A stretch of 64,000 nucleotides of DNA from Nissolia schottii (Eukaryota; Streptophyta; Magnoliopsida; Fabales; Fabaceae). Below, piece after piece: positions 36,501-49,089 of the stretch. The position numbers were made by a program, and so were the translations under genes. Numbering within the stretch: position 1 is the stretch's first letter; every line of letters starts with the position of its first letter. The notes below the pieces were generated by a model. It was given only the letters and a program-made list of their open reading frames with translations. It was not told where the DNA came from and did no database searches. The stretch is taken from the NCBI GenBank assembly GCA_003254905.1, contig QANU01085255.1:467993-531992 (forward strand), given 5' to 3'.

Positions 36501-39500
36501 AATACTACTTAAGACAAGCTTCATCCAGCGATAAGTAAGAAACTTCATATGAAATATTTTCTTAAAAACTTAAAAAATGAGTTCCATTTTACTTGCAAGT
36601 TTATCTATTCAAAAAATAAGCTCTACACATTTAAGGTAGAACATACACCAATCAGACACATAAGTTATGCCATCTGCAACATAAAGGTGTCATCCTAAAT
36701 TAACTTTCTGCAATTCTACATACACTAGTCAGACATTTAGCAATCCCTTGACAGAATTATAGCATCTTGCCACTCATTTCTAACTTCAAGAAAAATAATG
36801 CACTAGAAAACACTGTAAAAAATTACTTCAAGACAATAGTGTTCATGTAGCCATTGCTAAACACAGTAAATATCAGGCTTACCCATATGCATCAACAATT
36901 TCCTGATATGGACTCGTGAAGCTGTTCGTCCTAAAATATGTAGGTGGTGATTCCACTGCATCCATTGGATGGAAGATTATGCCAACTTGAGAACTGCTAT
37001 CAAAAGTTGCACGCTGCAGTGCTTCCTGAATCTGGAAAATCATTAAAGGCAAGCTCTTCATTAGAGAAAATACATCAAAGATGTTTTCAATTCCTCAAAA
37101 ATTAAAAAGGCGTGGGAATCAGTGAGTAGTGAGTATCCAACTAAATATAGAAAATTTTGAATAAAATAAATCACCTGTGTTTTTGCAAATATAGGGCACC
37201 AGCCCTCTCCAACAAGACACTTTTTTGTGACATCAAAATTTAACATGTTCAGTGTATCATACACAGCCTTCTCTCTTCTTACCTAGGACAAGATGATAAG
37301 GATGAGGGCAATTGGTTCAAAAAGTTACTTGCACAGGATGACAAGATGTTAGAACTGCTTTGCAGTTAAAATACAGAGAAGAAACACATCTCGGACAAGA
37401 AGATATATAGAAGCAAACTCTTACCATGTTCATCCATTTTGTTAGATGCTCCCCCACAGAAGCTAGAGCCTTATTGCGGTGCCTAATTCCAGCATCCAAA
37501 GTTGCCTCTAAGTCGGTAAGACGTGATGACACCTGTACCCAAAATCAAACTTTTCAACCACAAACCATCACTGCAAGAGTATACATAACTGAAATGGTAA
37601 AAAAATATAAAATCTTCCTAAGCTGAGCATACCTACCTCTCTAGTTATTTGCCTCTGCTTACTAATATCTTCAGGAACAGGGTAACAGTTTGCACCAAAT
37701 GCCTCACAAATTTTCAGAATCTTTGTTCTCACTTGTTCCCCAGAGAAAAACACAACAAACACTGTTTTCTCAATCTGAAAAGAAAATTTCAGGAGTCGAA
37801 GTCATCATCCTGACAAGAGAATACATTAATGGGAAAATAAACCAACTGAGAACAGAATAAGTCACAATGATAAATACAGATTTTTTTTTTTNTATTATCC
37901 ATTATCCATTTTCTTAATAGTTAAAAGAAGGAAGAAAACCATCTCAGCTGAAACAGGATCCATGATTTGGTCATCAGCTGGTGCCTGATTGAAAAGCATA
38001 TTGCCTCTTGTAGCACGAAATAACATCCTTTCAAACCTAAGTATCTTAGACTTGCAAATTATCCCACTGATAAATCTTAAACCAGATGGATTTGATGGTC
38101 CAGGCCTCATTTCCTGCAAATTAAATTTATTTCAGTGGACTTGCAGGGTACAATAATTTAAAAAACTAGTATCAGTTTTCACATTTCTCATGCTAGAACA
38201 ATATCAAGGATTATAGAGGAAGTTACAACGAACCTGTTCAAGTAGAGATGCTGTCTCGACATAGTCATCATTGGAGTATACATTCTCTTGTAGTTCTCTC
38301 TCATCGGAAACAGCAAGGCCATGATTCGAAACCAGAAAACCACATGCCTAAAATTTACACACAAAATGATATCAATACATATATGACAGAAAGCATAGAG
38401 GAAACATTTTATTCATTAAAAGAACAGGATTGCCTTGGTAAGAATATACTCTTCACAAAATATCCAAGGAAAAGAACTAATTACCTTCTGCAATACAATC
38501 TTGAATTCTAGGAGTTCATTATATGATTGCCGAAGTTTGTCACTATTAGAGTTCATTTCAATCAGCTCATGTTCATGCTCAGCAAGTTGTACCTGGTAAA
38601 ATAGAAATCCAATAGAATGTATATTGTCAGACTCAATGGAGTGTGGATCACCAACTTAAGTTGCAGCATCATGTCATTGCTGGCAACATGACAACCTGTA
38701 AGTTGAATGAAAACAATCTGACAGAAAAAATCAGTGAAATAGAAAGAGACCTCTAAATCCTCCAAGTCAATGTCTGGTTGCAATACAGTACGAGAAGAAG
38801 ACATTACACCGGCTTTATTGATTTGATCCTTGAAGAATCGTAGCTTTCTTGACATTTCCGCACATCGCTTTACCTGCCAAAAACAAATGAAGTTAATATA
38901 ACAAAGAAGAACAAAAAAAATAGAAAATATTATCACAAGCATGACTTCTGAAGATAGATAACAATATATCCAGTCCTACATAAACTAAAAAGACAACAAG
39001 TTTGCTGGACGCAAAGTCAACAAAAGGTACCCCAAAAAAAAGGCGAACACCCAAAGTCGAACCTAATTCAGTGTTTTAGAATCAAATTATGATAATTAGG
39101 GTAAGTATAACCTAATTCACATGAAGCAACTATGCCTTTTCAAAAAATTTAAACAAGCAAATCAGGTTATGAATGCAAACATATATGGTCATTATGTTAT
39201 AAGAAATGGTCATAAAGAGAAGTCTCAAATCCCAACGGCAGAATAATATCTACAAACTAGGGCATTCAAAAAGAAACAGCAATGAAGATTACCTGATTAA
39301 CAAACGTTCTCTGGAAGGGGCTTTTATCATCATTTAACTGCAGATGAGAAGTATGTGTCCATAAGAAAATGATGCAAAACCACAGAAAAATTATATGCAA
39401 GCAATATCTGAAGAAAAAAAAATTAGAAAACCAGGAAGTACTGCTACAAGCCTACATACTAATAACCTGCAAGGTTGCCACCCAGAATATATTACATAAA

Positions 39501-40735
39501 TAGGGATAGTTGCACAGATTGTATTTGATATTACAAAGCTGCAACATTGAAAATTCATAACTCCCACACTTGGTACTCTCTGCAAGTGCGCGAGAGAATA
39601 AACAAGAGTCAGTCAATTGACATAAATTATTGAAAACCCACCATATCCAAATAACGAACAACCTCAATTTTAGACCGACAAGAGCTACATCTCTCAAATC
39701 TCGCATAGCACTTGCTGTGTAGCTGGCTCTAAGCCAGATTTTACGTAACTTCTCACGAGTGCCCCCTTCAAACATTCTAAAAAAGATGCTAAAGACAGAA
39801 AACAATTATCAACAAAAATAATCGTCCAACAAAATAACACATGACAGTCAACCGCAAGTGAAACTATTCGGTCCAGAAATACCCGTGGAACTCACCGTTA
39901 AAAACTATATTGAAATATACATCAACGCAGATTAACTTCAATGGGAAATCAATTAAACAAGTTTCAACAAAGAGTAGCGATCTAGTAGTTGCTAGGAAGT
40001 TGGAGCCCAAACTGCATCATCTCTGATCCAATTAGACAAGGTATCAACCACCATCAACAAGGATGAAAAAATGCACTACATCTCATGAACGGATAGCTTA
40101 ATTATCAAACTTGGATACGCCATCTACATTCTCAATACTCCAAAATCCGCATAACCAATATAGCAACTAAATTCGAACCTCTCAAGTCTCTATCCAGAAT
40201 TTGATTCGAAAAATGCAGAAATCTAACATAAAAACACACTTAAACGCTGGATCAGTTCACATAAACTGTTTAGCATGTAGGATCCAACATCCAAATCAAC
40301 CACACTAACTCCTCAACAAATCGGCACACCAGCAACGAACAATTCGCATTCAACATTGAATCCCGTATTGCTGCATTTCCATCTTTACCTGATTCCCGCA
40401 GCCAATTCATTCAACTAACACTACAAAACCATGCAACTTAGGGAACGCCACAAAAACTCCACACTCAACTACAAGAAAACCTCAAAACACCAAAACTAAT
40501 AACCGCGAAAAGAAGAAAAAAACGCGAGAAGCGATGGAATAGAGAGAATCTAAAGGGAACAAGTTCGGATCTGGAAAAAGAGAGGACTCACGTCGCGGAA
40601 TTGGAGGAGGCCGAGCTCGCCGAGGTAGGAGACGGCTCGGTGAGCGGACTCGGCGGGGATGATGAGCTGGACGAAGGTCATCTTCTCCGATCGCATCAAA
40701 TCCATGGACGGCAAGTTCTCGATGAACCGCTCCAT
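30525..40735 (-). CDS. VHA-a1: V-type proton ATPase subunit a (VHA-a1 type)
   Basis: Eighteen exons on the minus strand: 40735-40592, 39337-39293, 38873-38751, 38592-38485, 38347-38234, 38113-37940, 37774-37637, 37532-37425, 37282-37175, 37031-36883, 36125-35972, 34787-34627, 33706-33500, 33410-33227, 33136-33053, 31529-31336, 31247-31188 and 30729-30525. They add to 819 residues, the usual family length. Subunit a is the membrane stator that forms the proton half-channels of V0. The N-terminal cytosolic half ([37 protein letters not shown]) is followed by about eight membrane helices. Key motifs are [27 protein letters not shown] and [12 protein letters not shown], whose arginine is the one needed for proton transport in yeast Vph1. 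The N-terminus resembles the Golgi/endosome isoform a1 more than the vacuolar a2/a3 forms. The long introns hold two transposon relics. Confidence 0.95.
31603..32770. mobile_element. TIR transposon, non-autonomous, in VHA-a1 intron 15
   Basis: CTGCAAC flanks both sides (31596-31602 and 32771-32777) as a 7-base target duplication. The ends mirror each other imperfectly over about 50 bases (GGGGATCTAGCTAAC, CCAAATTGGTCC on the left; GGCTCCAACTAATTTGGACC, GACCCATTTAGTCC on the reverse strand at the right). The interior has an unusual pyrimidine-rich, GC-richer half and a purine-rich half, with chance frames but no transposase. It is possibly hAT- or Mutator-related. It splits no exon. Confidence 0.65.
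34978..35880 (-). mobile_element. RTE-type LINE relic in VHA-a1 intron 11
   Basis: On the minus strand, fragments carry the C-terminal reverse-transcriptase signatures [21 protein letters not shown], then [38 protein letters not shown] and [15 protein letters not shown]-like wording. This is the standard tail of plant RTE elements. The frame is broken by many stops and shifts, and the 5' part is missing, as in most dead-on-arrival LINEs. A 118-base segment inside it is duplicated in tandem. It lies in the same orientation as the host gene. Confidence 0.75.
35241..35478. repeat. 118-bp tandem duplication inside the LINE relic
   Basis: The unit starting cctaattttatcttg at 35241 recurs from 35359. 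Both copies contain acattaaacttattttcttg, gcctttttactgcccaacat and cagtcttgtac. The copies have diverged at several sites, so the duplication is not recent. Confidence 0.8.
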
Positions 40736-42266
40736 TTTCCCGGAAAACCTCACAGAGAAAATGGATCTGATTTCTTATTAGGCTCTCTCACCTAGATCTG
40801 ATTCCGAGAACGCGTTGCGTTGTNTTGGAGGAGTTGAAGTCGAAGAATCTTCTGATATCAGTTTCCCCTTCCCAACTGCCATTAGAATCGGGGAAAAGAA
40901 TTCAGTTCTGGTCGAAGAGAATGAAAAGTAAGCATATAAATAACGCTATTTTCCTTTTGTTGGTGCTGTTTCTCAGTAAAATTTCCCCACCAAGCTCGCC
41001 TCGCACACATGCACGCGGTGACGGTGCGGTTGATGTATTGTAATCTAACAGCCTGTAATTTTAGCCATCCATTGCGCATTCATAATAAAGTTTTTAATTG
41101 TCTTTTGACTTTATTACTGGTTTTTCTTTTCCCTATCCAATTGTATGAGATAATTGTCTGAATTTTTTTAAGTTAGATCCTTTTATTTTATAAATTTAGA
41201 TTGCGTCTTTATTATCACGTTGAGTCACCTTTTATTGGTGATTTTACAGCATTTTTATATATTTTGAAAAGTATAATGTATTTATTTTATTTTGTAGGTG
41301 CTTTTTTTTGGGTGCTATTTCAATATCCAAACCATAATTTTTTTTTAAAGTATTTATAAAAGTATGGTGATCTGACCAACTTTGGAAGAGGACCTCTATT
41401 TGTTTTCCAACACAGTATACTAATTATGTAGTTATGTGTAAAATAAAAATAAAAATTATGAAATAAATACTTAATTAATGGAGTCAATATATAAGCAAAG
41501 ATCAAATACAACGAGGAATATATTTAATTATATTCCAAAAATTTTAGTCAACAATTTCAAATATATGGAAAATAATCAAATACAAAATGAAAGAGGTAAC
41601 AAAATATATGGAAAAAAAAATGTGAGAGGAGGGGTTGAATGTCTCGTTTAAATTAGAGGTTTAAATATATTTTTGAGACTACAAATTTCACTTGGAAGTT
41701 ATTACATTTAAGTTTTAAGAGCAGTAATACGCATTTTTTTTACTTAGTATCATGATGAAAAACATTTTAGATGTCTAATTTATTAATTTAATCACTTTTA
41801 TGAATATTACTTAACGTTTTAAAAAAAAAAGAGATAAATATTATTTATAAAAATTAATAAATTGATAAAAAGGTTTATGAATTAACTAACATTACCCTGT
41901 CATGACATATTTCAGTATTTCTTTAGCCTTTAACTGAAGCCTTTAGTTATTAATTATCATATAAATGATGTTTGACCAAACCCATTTGATTTGTCCATGC
42001 CTCATTTATCTTGATGCTTCCGTTCTACTTCTTTATTGGTGACCTTAGTATTGCTCCTACCCCACTTCAACATAGAGCCATTTCTTTTCTCATCTCAATC
42101 TAAATCTACCTATGTAAAAATATTAAATTCACTCTTCTAAAAAAAAGGTATTTCACTAATTTTTTTGTACTGGCCTTATACATGCATTTTGTGTCTTCCA
42201 AATCAAATTAAATATTTAGTTGACAACAATTGTCAAATAAAAAATAAGTTAATCAATCATACATTT
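40736..42266. promoter_or_regulatory. VHA-a1 promoter region and spacer
   Basis: The first 100-250 bases upstream of the V-ATPase start are GC-richer, with agagaatgaaa and cttctgatatcag words and an undetermined base at 40824. This is probably the 5' UTR and core promoter on the minus strand. From about 41050 the sequence is AT-rich with no gene. I could not place a TATA box with confidence. Confidence 0.45.
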
Positions 42267-42690
42267 TGTAAGGGAGAGTATCAACTCAACTCAATACCAA
42301 TAATAGTTATTGAGTTGTTGAAAAGTTAATTAGTGAAAGTTAGGATTAGTTACCGAGAGATTAGAGTTAGTTAACCATGTGATTAACTATATCAAGCATA
42401 TGTTGCAAAGTCTAATGTTATATATACTATGTAATAGAAGAGAATACACAAAATAAAAATCAGAATTCATTTTCTCTCAAACTCTCTCACTCTCACTCTC
42501 AACTTCTCTACTCTCTCTCTCTTTCACATTTTCTCTTGGGTTCTAATACCGTTTCATGGTATAAGAGCTTCAGCAAAGATCCATGGGTGAAACTCATGAA
42601 CAAGTTCAAATTGCAATTGCGGATCATTAGCAAATGCAAAAGATGATGTTGGAAAAAAATTTTATTGCTCATGTGTATGAGGACAAGTTA
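42267..42690 (+). mobile_element. Copia LTR with primer site and gag start (fossil)
   Basis: A 290-base LTR-like segment begins TGTAAGGGAGAG and ends CA at 42556. It is followed at once by TGGTATAAGAGC, a slightly altered Met-tRNA primer site, and then by a short gag-like beginning. It has a pyrimidine-rich downstream half (ctctcactctcactctc), as is usual in Copia LTRs. The rest of the element does not follow in this orientation, so this is a broken piece. Confidence 0.65.
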
Positions 42691-42699
42691 ATCTACAGA

Positions 42700-43830
42700 A
42701 AATGTCATTTGTTAAGAGGTACTGATTAAACAGATTTGAGACATATTCTCCCCCATTATCTATTTGTAATGCCTTGATCCTCTTTCTAGTTTGCAACTCA
42801 ATCATGGTTTAAAAATTTACAAAACAAGGAAATACATATGATTTTGCATCAAGGAGATAAATCCAGCCAAATTTAGAAAGTACATCAACAAAGACAACAT
42901 ATATCTAAAACTAGAATAAGATTTGATGGGTGTTGGCCCCCAAACATCTGAGAAAATGAGTTACAATGGCTCAATATAATGAGTAACAAAATCAAGAAAT
43001 GGTAATTTGTGGATTTTACCCAAGCAACAAGAGTGACAGACAGGGAATTAATTTGATGAATCACAAGATATATTACATGACTTCAATGCATTTTGAACAA
43101 TCAAAGAAGTAGGATGACCCAACCTATGGTGCCACAAATGAAAATTGTTTATACATTTATTTGAATGAGCAAGAAAAACATACTTTGATGCCGGTACAAT
43201 AGATGTTGCAGGCACTACAATGTTGTCAAAGGCATACAAGCCATTTGTAAGGGAGCCTTGGAATAGAACTTCCTTAGTGCCCTGTGATTTAACAAGACAT
43301 TTGTTATGATAGAATTCAAAGAATACTTTATTGTCATGACCAAATTTGACACACTAACCAAATTCTTAGCTATTCTAGGCAAATGTAGCATATGATTTAA
43401 TTTGAATGTAGTGTTAGTATGATGTGCGTGCAAAAATGAATGTCCAATTCTTTTTATAGTCATACTTTGACCGTTTTCCACTTAAACTTTGTCCATTCCT
43501 CCATTATCATAACCAGTGGACAAATTATTGAAGTCAGTTGTCAAGTGATGAGAAGCTTCAAAGTCAAGGTACCAATTTGGATTAGCAACCAAAGCATTAC
43601 TTGCTACTGAACTTGTCAAACATTTGTGGTGAAGCCACGGCATAGGCCTGAGCATTTTGTATTGGTGCAGCGTGAAAATGAGCTTGTGAATTGTAAAGAG
43701 CTGTTGAATGTAGAGGCACCTGAAAATTTGTTGAAAATTGATGAGGTCTTTGAAAATTTTGATCAAATCAGTAATGACATATTTAGGCTTCATGACTGAA
43801 TTTTTTACGGACAACAATTTATTTAAATAA
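42700..43830 (-). mobile_element. Copia gag-pol fragment (fossil)
   Basis: On the minus strand, pieces of the gag-protease-integrase stretch of a Copia polyprotein are recognisable: a protease-site region with a DFEASHHLT-type motif, a GAG-pre-integrase HHRLGHP motif near 43110, and an integrase LQIDNGGEY motif near 42740-42770. It is broken in several places and lacks the reverse transcriptase. It lies head-to-head with the + strand LTR piece next to it, so the two are either different insertions or a rearranged one. It is old. Confidence 0.8.
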
Positions 43831-46800
43831 AATTTAAAGCTTATTTATAAGAAATAATTCTTTTTGGTAAGCTTATAATAAATAATTTAAGTTTTGACAA
43901 AATTGATAGAATTTTTCGTACGACTTTTATATTGAAGGTATGTGAAAATTAACTTTGCTGCACAAATTTTAATTAATATAAGTTTGCATATAAGTAATAT
44001 AAAATTTCACAAAGCCATGAATCTATTCTCTGCAACTGACTTCTTGTGCTGAAATGACAAGATGGCGACAATTCTTTTTTCCAAGCTAGTTTTCTTCTGG
44101 CCAGGTTAACAATTTGCTCTACCATAAGTATATCTTTCATGGAATTATCCTTTAACATGATATGTCAAAAATTATTTTCTTTTTTCGCCTTTTTTGCTTT
44201 AATTGGTCCAATGATTCAGAACCCACTAATTTTAAATCATTGTCACCTTTCTTTTATCACCTTTATATATAATGTCTTTTTCAATTTTTTATCCTTATTA
44301 TGTCTTTTTCTAATATATTAAAAAAAATACTTGAAAATTTATCACTGGTTTAATGTTAATAATATAAATGTGGAATTGACTTTGTAAGCGTTATGGACAA
44401 CTTACATCTAGTTTAGTTTAAGTATTGTAAATAAATATTTTTTAGAGGAAAAAAAAACTATACGATTAGGAGTTCTATGTTTTCTCTTTTTGATAAGGAT
44501 TAGAGTTCTATGTAAATGTAATAGTGACCAACCCCATTTTTTTTTCTTTTCTGTTTTTGGTCATTGTGACCGATCTGGTTTGAATTAGGTTATTTAGAAC
44601 CTAATAGGCTAAGATAAAATGGTTTGTACTAAAAAGTATAACAGCCCACAATAAAAAAAAGAAGTTTCTGTTGCTGTGGCTTTTGGAATTTTGGTTCTCT
44701 TTGAAATGGGTTGTAGCCATATTTCAAAAGTTGGGTTATTTATATGAGCTCGATGAAGAAGAGTTAGGGTTGACATGGGGCCCATCAACAATAGATACTA
44801 ATACTGCAAAACTGAGCATGGGCCAGCAATTTTTCGGCCATTGGGCCTATTGTTCAATGGACTCGTAAAGCCCAATAAGATATGCATTTCGGAAGGTTGG
44901 TAGGTCACTAACTATACATTGGCCCATTCAAAAAATAAAAATAAAATAAAAGATAACACTGAATAGAAGTTTTCTTAATCTTTTTGTTACTTAATTATTA
45001 TGTATTAAAAGTTGGTAGTCTCAATATTTAACATGTCAGAGACTTGAATAAACTGAGCAAAGCTCACATGGCGCAAAAAGTCATTTTGTATTCCAATTTA
45101 ATTGCTCCTTTGCAGAGACTGCAAAAGCGTCAATGAAGGACAACCCAAAAGTTGTTCTTAATTAGAAAGAATGTACTAATAATCTATTGTCGCTACCTAC
45201 ATGACTTCATATTTTTATGTTTAGAAAATGATAGAGATTAGAAAGAAATAAAGTGACGCATTCAAAAATCTGAACGAAGATTTTGAAAGTGAGTGGATAC
45301 AAAGATGCGTGTATATTTTGATTCGCACACACCTCACTTAAACATTCCATAAACTTTTTCAATATTAATTATCATTATTATCTTATAAAATATTGCCAAA
45401 TGGACAACACAAGCACGCATGCTGCGCTCACAAAATTTGAACTGGAAAATGATGATGCTAACAACTTGGACCGATACACGTACAATATCCATTTTCTTAA
45501 GACCCATTGCTCATAATTTATATTTGTATAGTTTGCACCAATGGAATAGACCATTCTATATCTTACGAGTGAAACTATTCTATTGGTGCATGTAAATTGT
45601 TGGGTTCGTGGCATTATCACGATGACCACGTGGACAGGGATGAAAACTTAGTGATGAAGAATAGAACCATTTTTTTGTTTATTTCCTTAGCCTTCTCCGT
45701 TCGCATGCACTTAATATAATTCGAATCAAGTAAGGTTTTACATTCATTGATATATATATGCCCACCAATATGTAAGTAATCATAGTCATACAACCACTTC
45801 ATATCATGGGTGGGGATAAGGGGTGTTGTTATTTTGAAGGTTCATCGAATAAAATAAACAAATATAAATAATAATTAAAAAAAAATGTATATTTCATGAC
45901 GTGTGACGTGTAACTGCATGGTGAGAATTTTTATTCTATTTTAGCCAAGGCTTGGCACTTGCCACGTTGAGAATCAGGGGATACGTTACCAAAAAGAAAC
46001 ATATTTGATGTTTGGAATTGCAAGTTAAGTTATGGTAGCAATCAAAATGGATGTGATCATAATTTCACCGTTTCATTTGCAGCTATGAGGACTATTTATT
46101 CATCATTCAATTACAAAAAAAAAACTATTGAAATTGAACCATGACGTGGGTTACCTTGATTCGTGCTTCGTGTGCCCTTCATCATTTCGTTCACGTGTCA
46201 TGGTATTATTCACCATTCACCAACCAACCCTCTTCAAATTGCTTTTAATCATCGTGTGTGGGCTAATAAAGGTTGTTTTGTTAGTATGTAGCTTACCATA
46301 ATTATGTCTTCTAATTTTATTTCCTCCCTCCAGTTTAAGATGGAACTTTTGTCCCAAGGGCAGAGTTGTGGATCAAAGAAAAAATGTTTGTCAATTTTAC
46401 TAATTAACTAAGAAGGAATTTATCTTTTATTGCATTGTATTAAATATGTTAATCCGCATTGTTTTTCTTTCCCGTATAATTACTAAACAAAGACATCATA
46501 TGTTCAAGCGATATTGTTTTTTTTTCATTTGAATTAATAAACATAAGTATTTATTTTGGGCATATAATTAAATAGTATTACAAGTAATTTGGACTATATG
46601 AGATGTAATGCCAATGGATTCTATCAATTTATTTTTTTTGGTCCATTATTGTCATGTGTGATATCTTACCATTAATTAATGTGGTGGGATCTACATATGA
46701 AATAAGAAACAAAGAAATGGATAATGAAATATTACACTTAATAACAACTGACAAAAAAATAAATTGAGAGGATTCATTCCCGAGACGCAACTCATAATTT

Positions 46801-47678
46801 TGTCCTCAGTATAATCTGAGAGCTATCATGGTGAATGAGCAGTGGTGACAACAAAAATGTGCTTGAACCAATAGATATGGTACCTACAAAAAGCACTCTG
46901 ATGTACAAGTTAGCATATGTATAATACAAGGTGATATAGAGTTAGCGCGTACCTGAACATGAATGTGGTTCATGGTTATATACTTTGAGTGGGTGGCTCA
47001 TATTTTGTCCAGTGGGTTCTTTTTGTAACCATGGTCGAGAACATCATGAAGCCAATTATGTCTCATGTGAGTAAACGTGTTCATGATGTCTCTGAAGGTT
47101 AGGTGGGTTAGATATTTTTCAAAGGTTAAACAGGTATGTATCAATGCTCAAGGTACTTGGTAACGTCTAGGCCTTGAGTCCATTAATCCGTTGGGCCAAG
47201 TCTTAGGCATGAGAGAGTAACCAATGTTATTTTGGACCTTTGAGATGCATCTTGGGGCTTAGGACTGGACCATAACAAAGAAAGATCACAAACGTAAAAT
47301 TCGTCAAGGTGATGTGTGTATTAGCCTATTGACCTAAGAAGAACTGACTAAACACGACATAAAAATGACACAACGACACAACGACACATCAATTCCAAAT
47401 TTTTATAGGGCATGGCCATGATATATATAAGTATAAAATTAAATATTTATAATAATATCTTAATATTATTGATATCAACCACTAATTTTTAATACTTTTC
47501 AAACCTCTTTCAAAATATATGAAGCATTCAATATATTTTCATGTGTCAGTACTTTCTAAAGTTTAAAGGGTTCGTATTATTATACACTATTTAGTATTTA
47601 AAATATTTCTTTTATTCAAACACAACATGAACACGGCAAAAAATTTTTTGGATATAGCACGGATAGGTTTGGACACGA
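43831..47678. other. Gene-poor AT-rich spacer
   Basis: No gene, RNA gene or clean transposon end was found. From about 47330 the words acacgacat and cgacacaac repeat, part of a dispersed GTGTC/GACAC-rich repeat that continues after the solo LTR at 49090-49210. Confidence 0.5.
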
Positions 47679-49089
47679 TGATAGGTGGATTTTGTACCCT
47701 ATTTTACTATTCTATAATTGAACATTGCATACTAAAAATGTGTGGTTTTAATGCTTAATTAATATGTTTTGCACATTATCCTCTTTTGTGAGAAATTGAG
47801 AAAAATGCAATTTTAAGCATTATTTTATCTTACAATTTAATATGTAGATTTCTTTTGTTCTTTTTTTGTTTTCTACTTTAATTGCAAAAAATAAATTGTC
47901 AAGAGGATCATTGAAGATTTAAAGGAGATTTGATAAGATATAAATTTTGAAGAAGATATTTGAAGAGAAGATTTGGACTAATAAATGCAAGATTGAATTC
48001 AAATTCAAAAGATTTGGTCAAAGATTTGCTGAGGATTTTTTAACGCTGTTTTTGCCACGGATTTTTCGCCATGATGGAGATTGAATCTCGATTTGATGTC
48101 AACTACAAAGTTGTAAATCTATCTCTTAGCTTTAATTAGAGATTTGAATCACCTCAATCCGATATCTGTAGCCAAAGTTATAACGATTTTACTAACTGTT
48201 GTGCTGAAAGTGGGAGATTTACATCCACTTTGTGTCAATCCTCTATAAAGAAGACATCCTCTCTCAACAACAAGAGAGAACTTCATACCCAGCCTTCACT
48301 TTTATTTTCTGCATTTTCCCTTTTATTTTTATGCATTTTAGGTTTTGTTAGTGGTGCTTAGTTATTAGCTCTTCAAGGATTGTTGGAGCGCTCGCATTGA
48401 CAACACAAGCTCCCGACTATTTGCGAATTTCTTTCATTCTTTAATTCAGGTTTTGTTATTTTAAGTCTCCATTATTTTCTACCCCTTCTTCTTATTTATT
48501 TATTATGAGCCTTTATCCTCCATCCATGGAGGAGTAGTTTTCTTAATATCTTCCACGCGATAACTCTAGATTAGGATTAATTCGAGGTCTTGTGCTTAAT
48601 GCTTATTCATGATTTGTTCCGCCCCTAATTAGTAATATAGCGATGGGGAACTAATTAGATTTAATTAGTTGTGCAATTGGGACATAATTGATATGGATTT
48701 TAAATTCTGAGATCTTAGTTTTAATTCCTGTATTAATAAATACTTAGGGGATTGATGATTGTAGTCTCTTAAGTGAATTGTGTATTAGTTAGAGATATCA
48801 ACTAATAAACAACATCCCATCCTATGAATAATTAATTAGAAATCAATGACAATTAATCCTTGATCTAGAAACGTCGTATGCAGGATATTACCTTTTATCA
48901 TTGTTTATTTATTTGTTTTAAATTCACTCAATTCAAACCCTCCCCAATTTAGTTAAACTTTTTATTGGTTCTAATTGCTTCCTTGAAAGACGACATAGGT
49001 TAGTCCCCTCTACTACGTTTTTGGGGTTAATTTAGTTTTATAAATTATTATTTGATTGCGCACTGAAATTAACGTTTTAGTGTGTGTCA
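47679..49089 (+). mobile_element. Solo LTR, Gypsy (Tat/Ogre-like) type (fossil)
   Basis: A 1411-base segment begins TGATAGGTGG and ends GTGTGTCA. It is flanked by CACGA (47674-47678) and CACGG (49090-49094), a 5-base target duplication with one difference. The TGATA-type start and the tail with ccttgaaagacgacataggt and ttgattgcgcac are wording I associate with Tat/Ogre-like elements. No internal coding region is present. A single LTR left by recombination between two LTRs is the simplest reading. It sits inside an older GACAC-rich repeat. Confidence 0.6.

Noticed and set aside
44671-44868. 65-codon + strand frame in the spacer
   Set aside because: No domain, splice partner or promoter seen; length is expected by chance.
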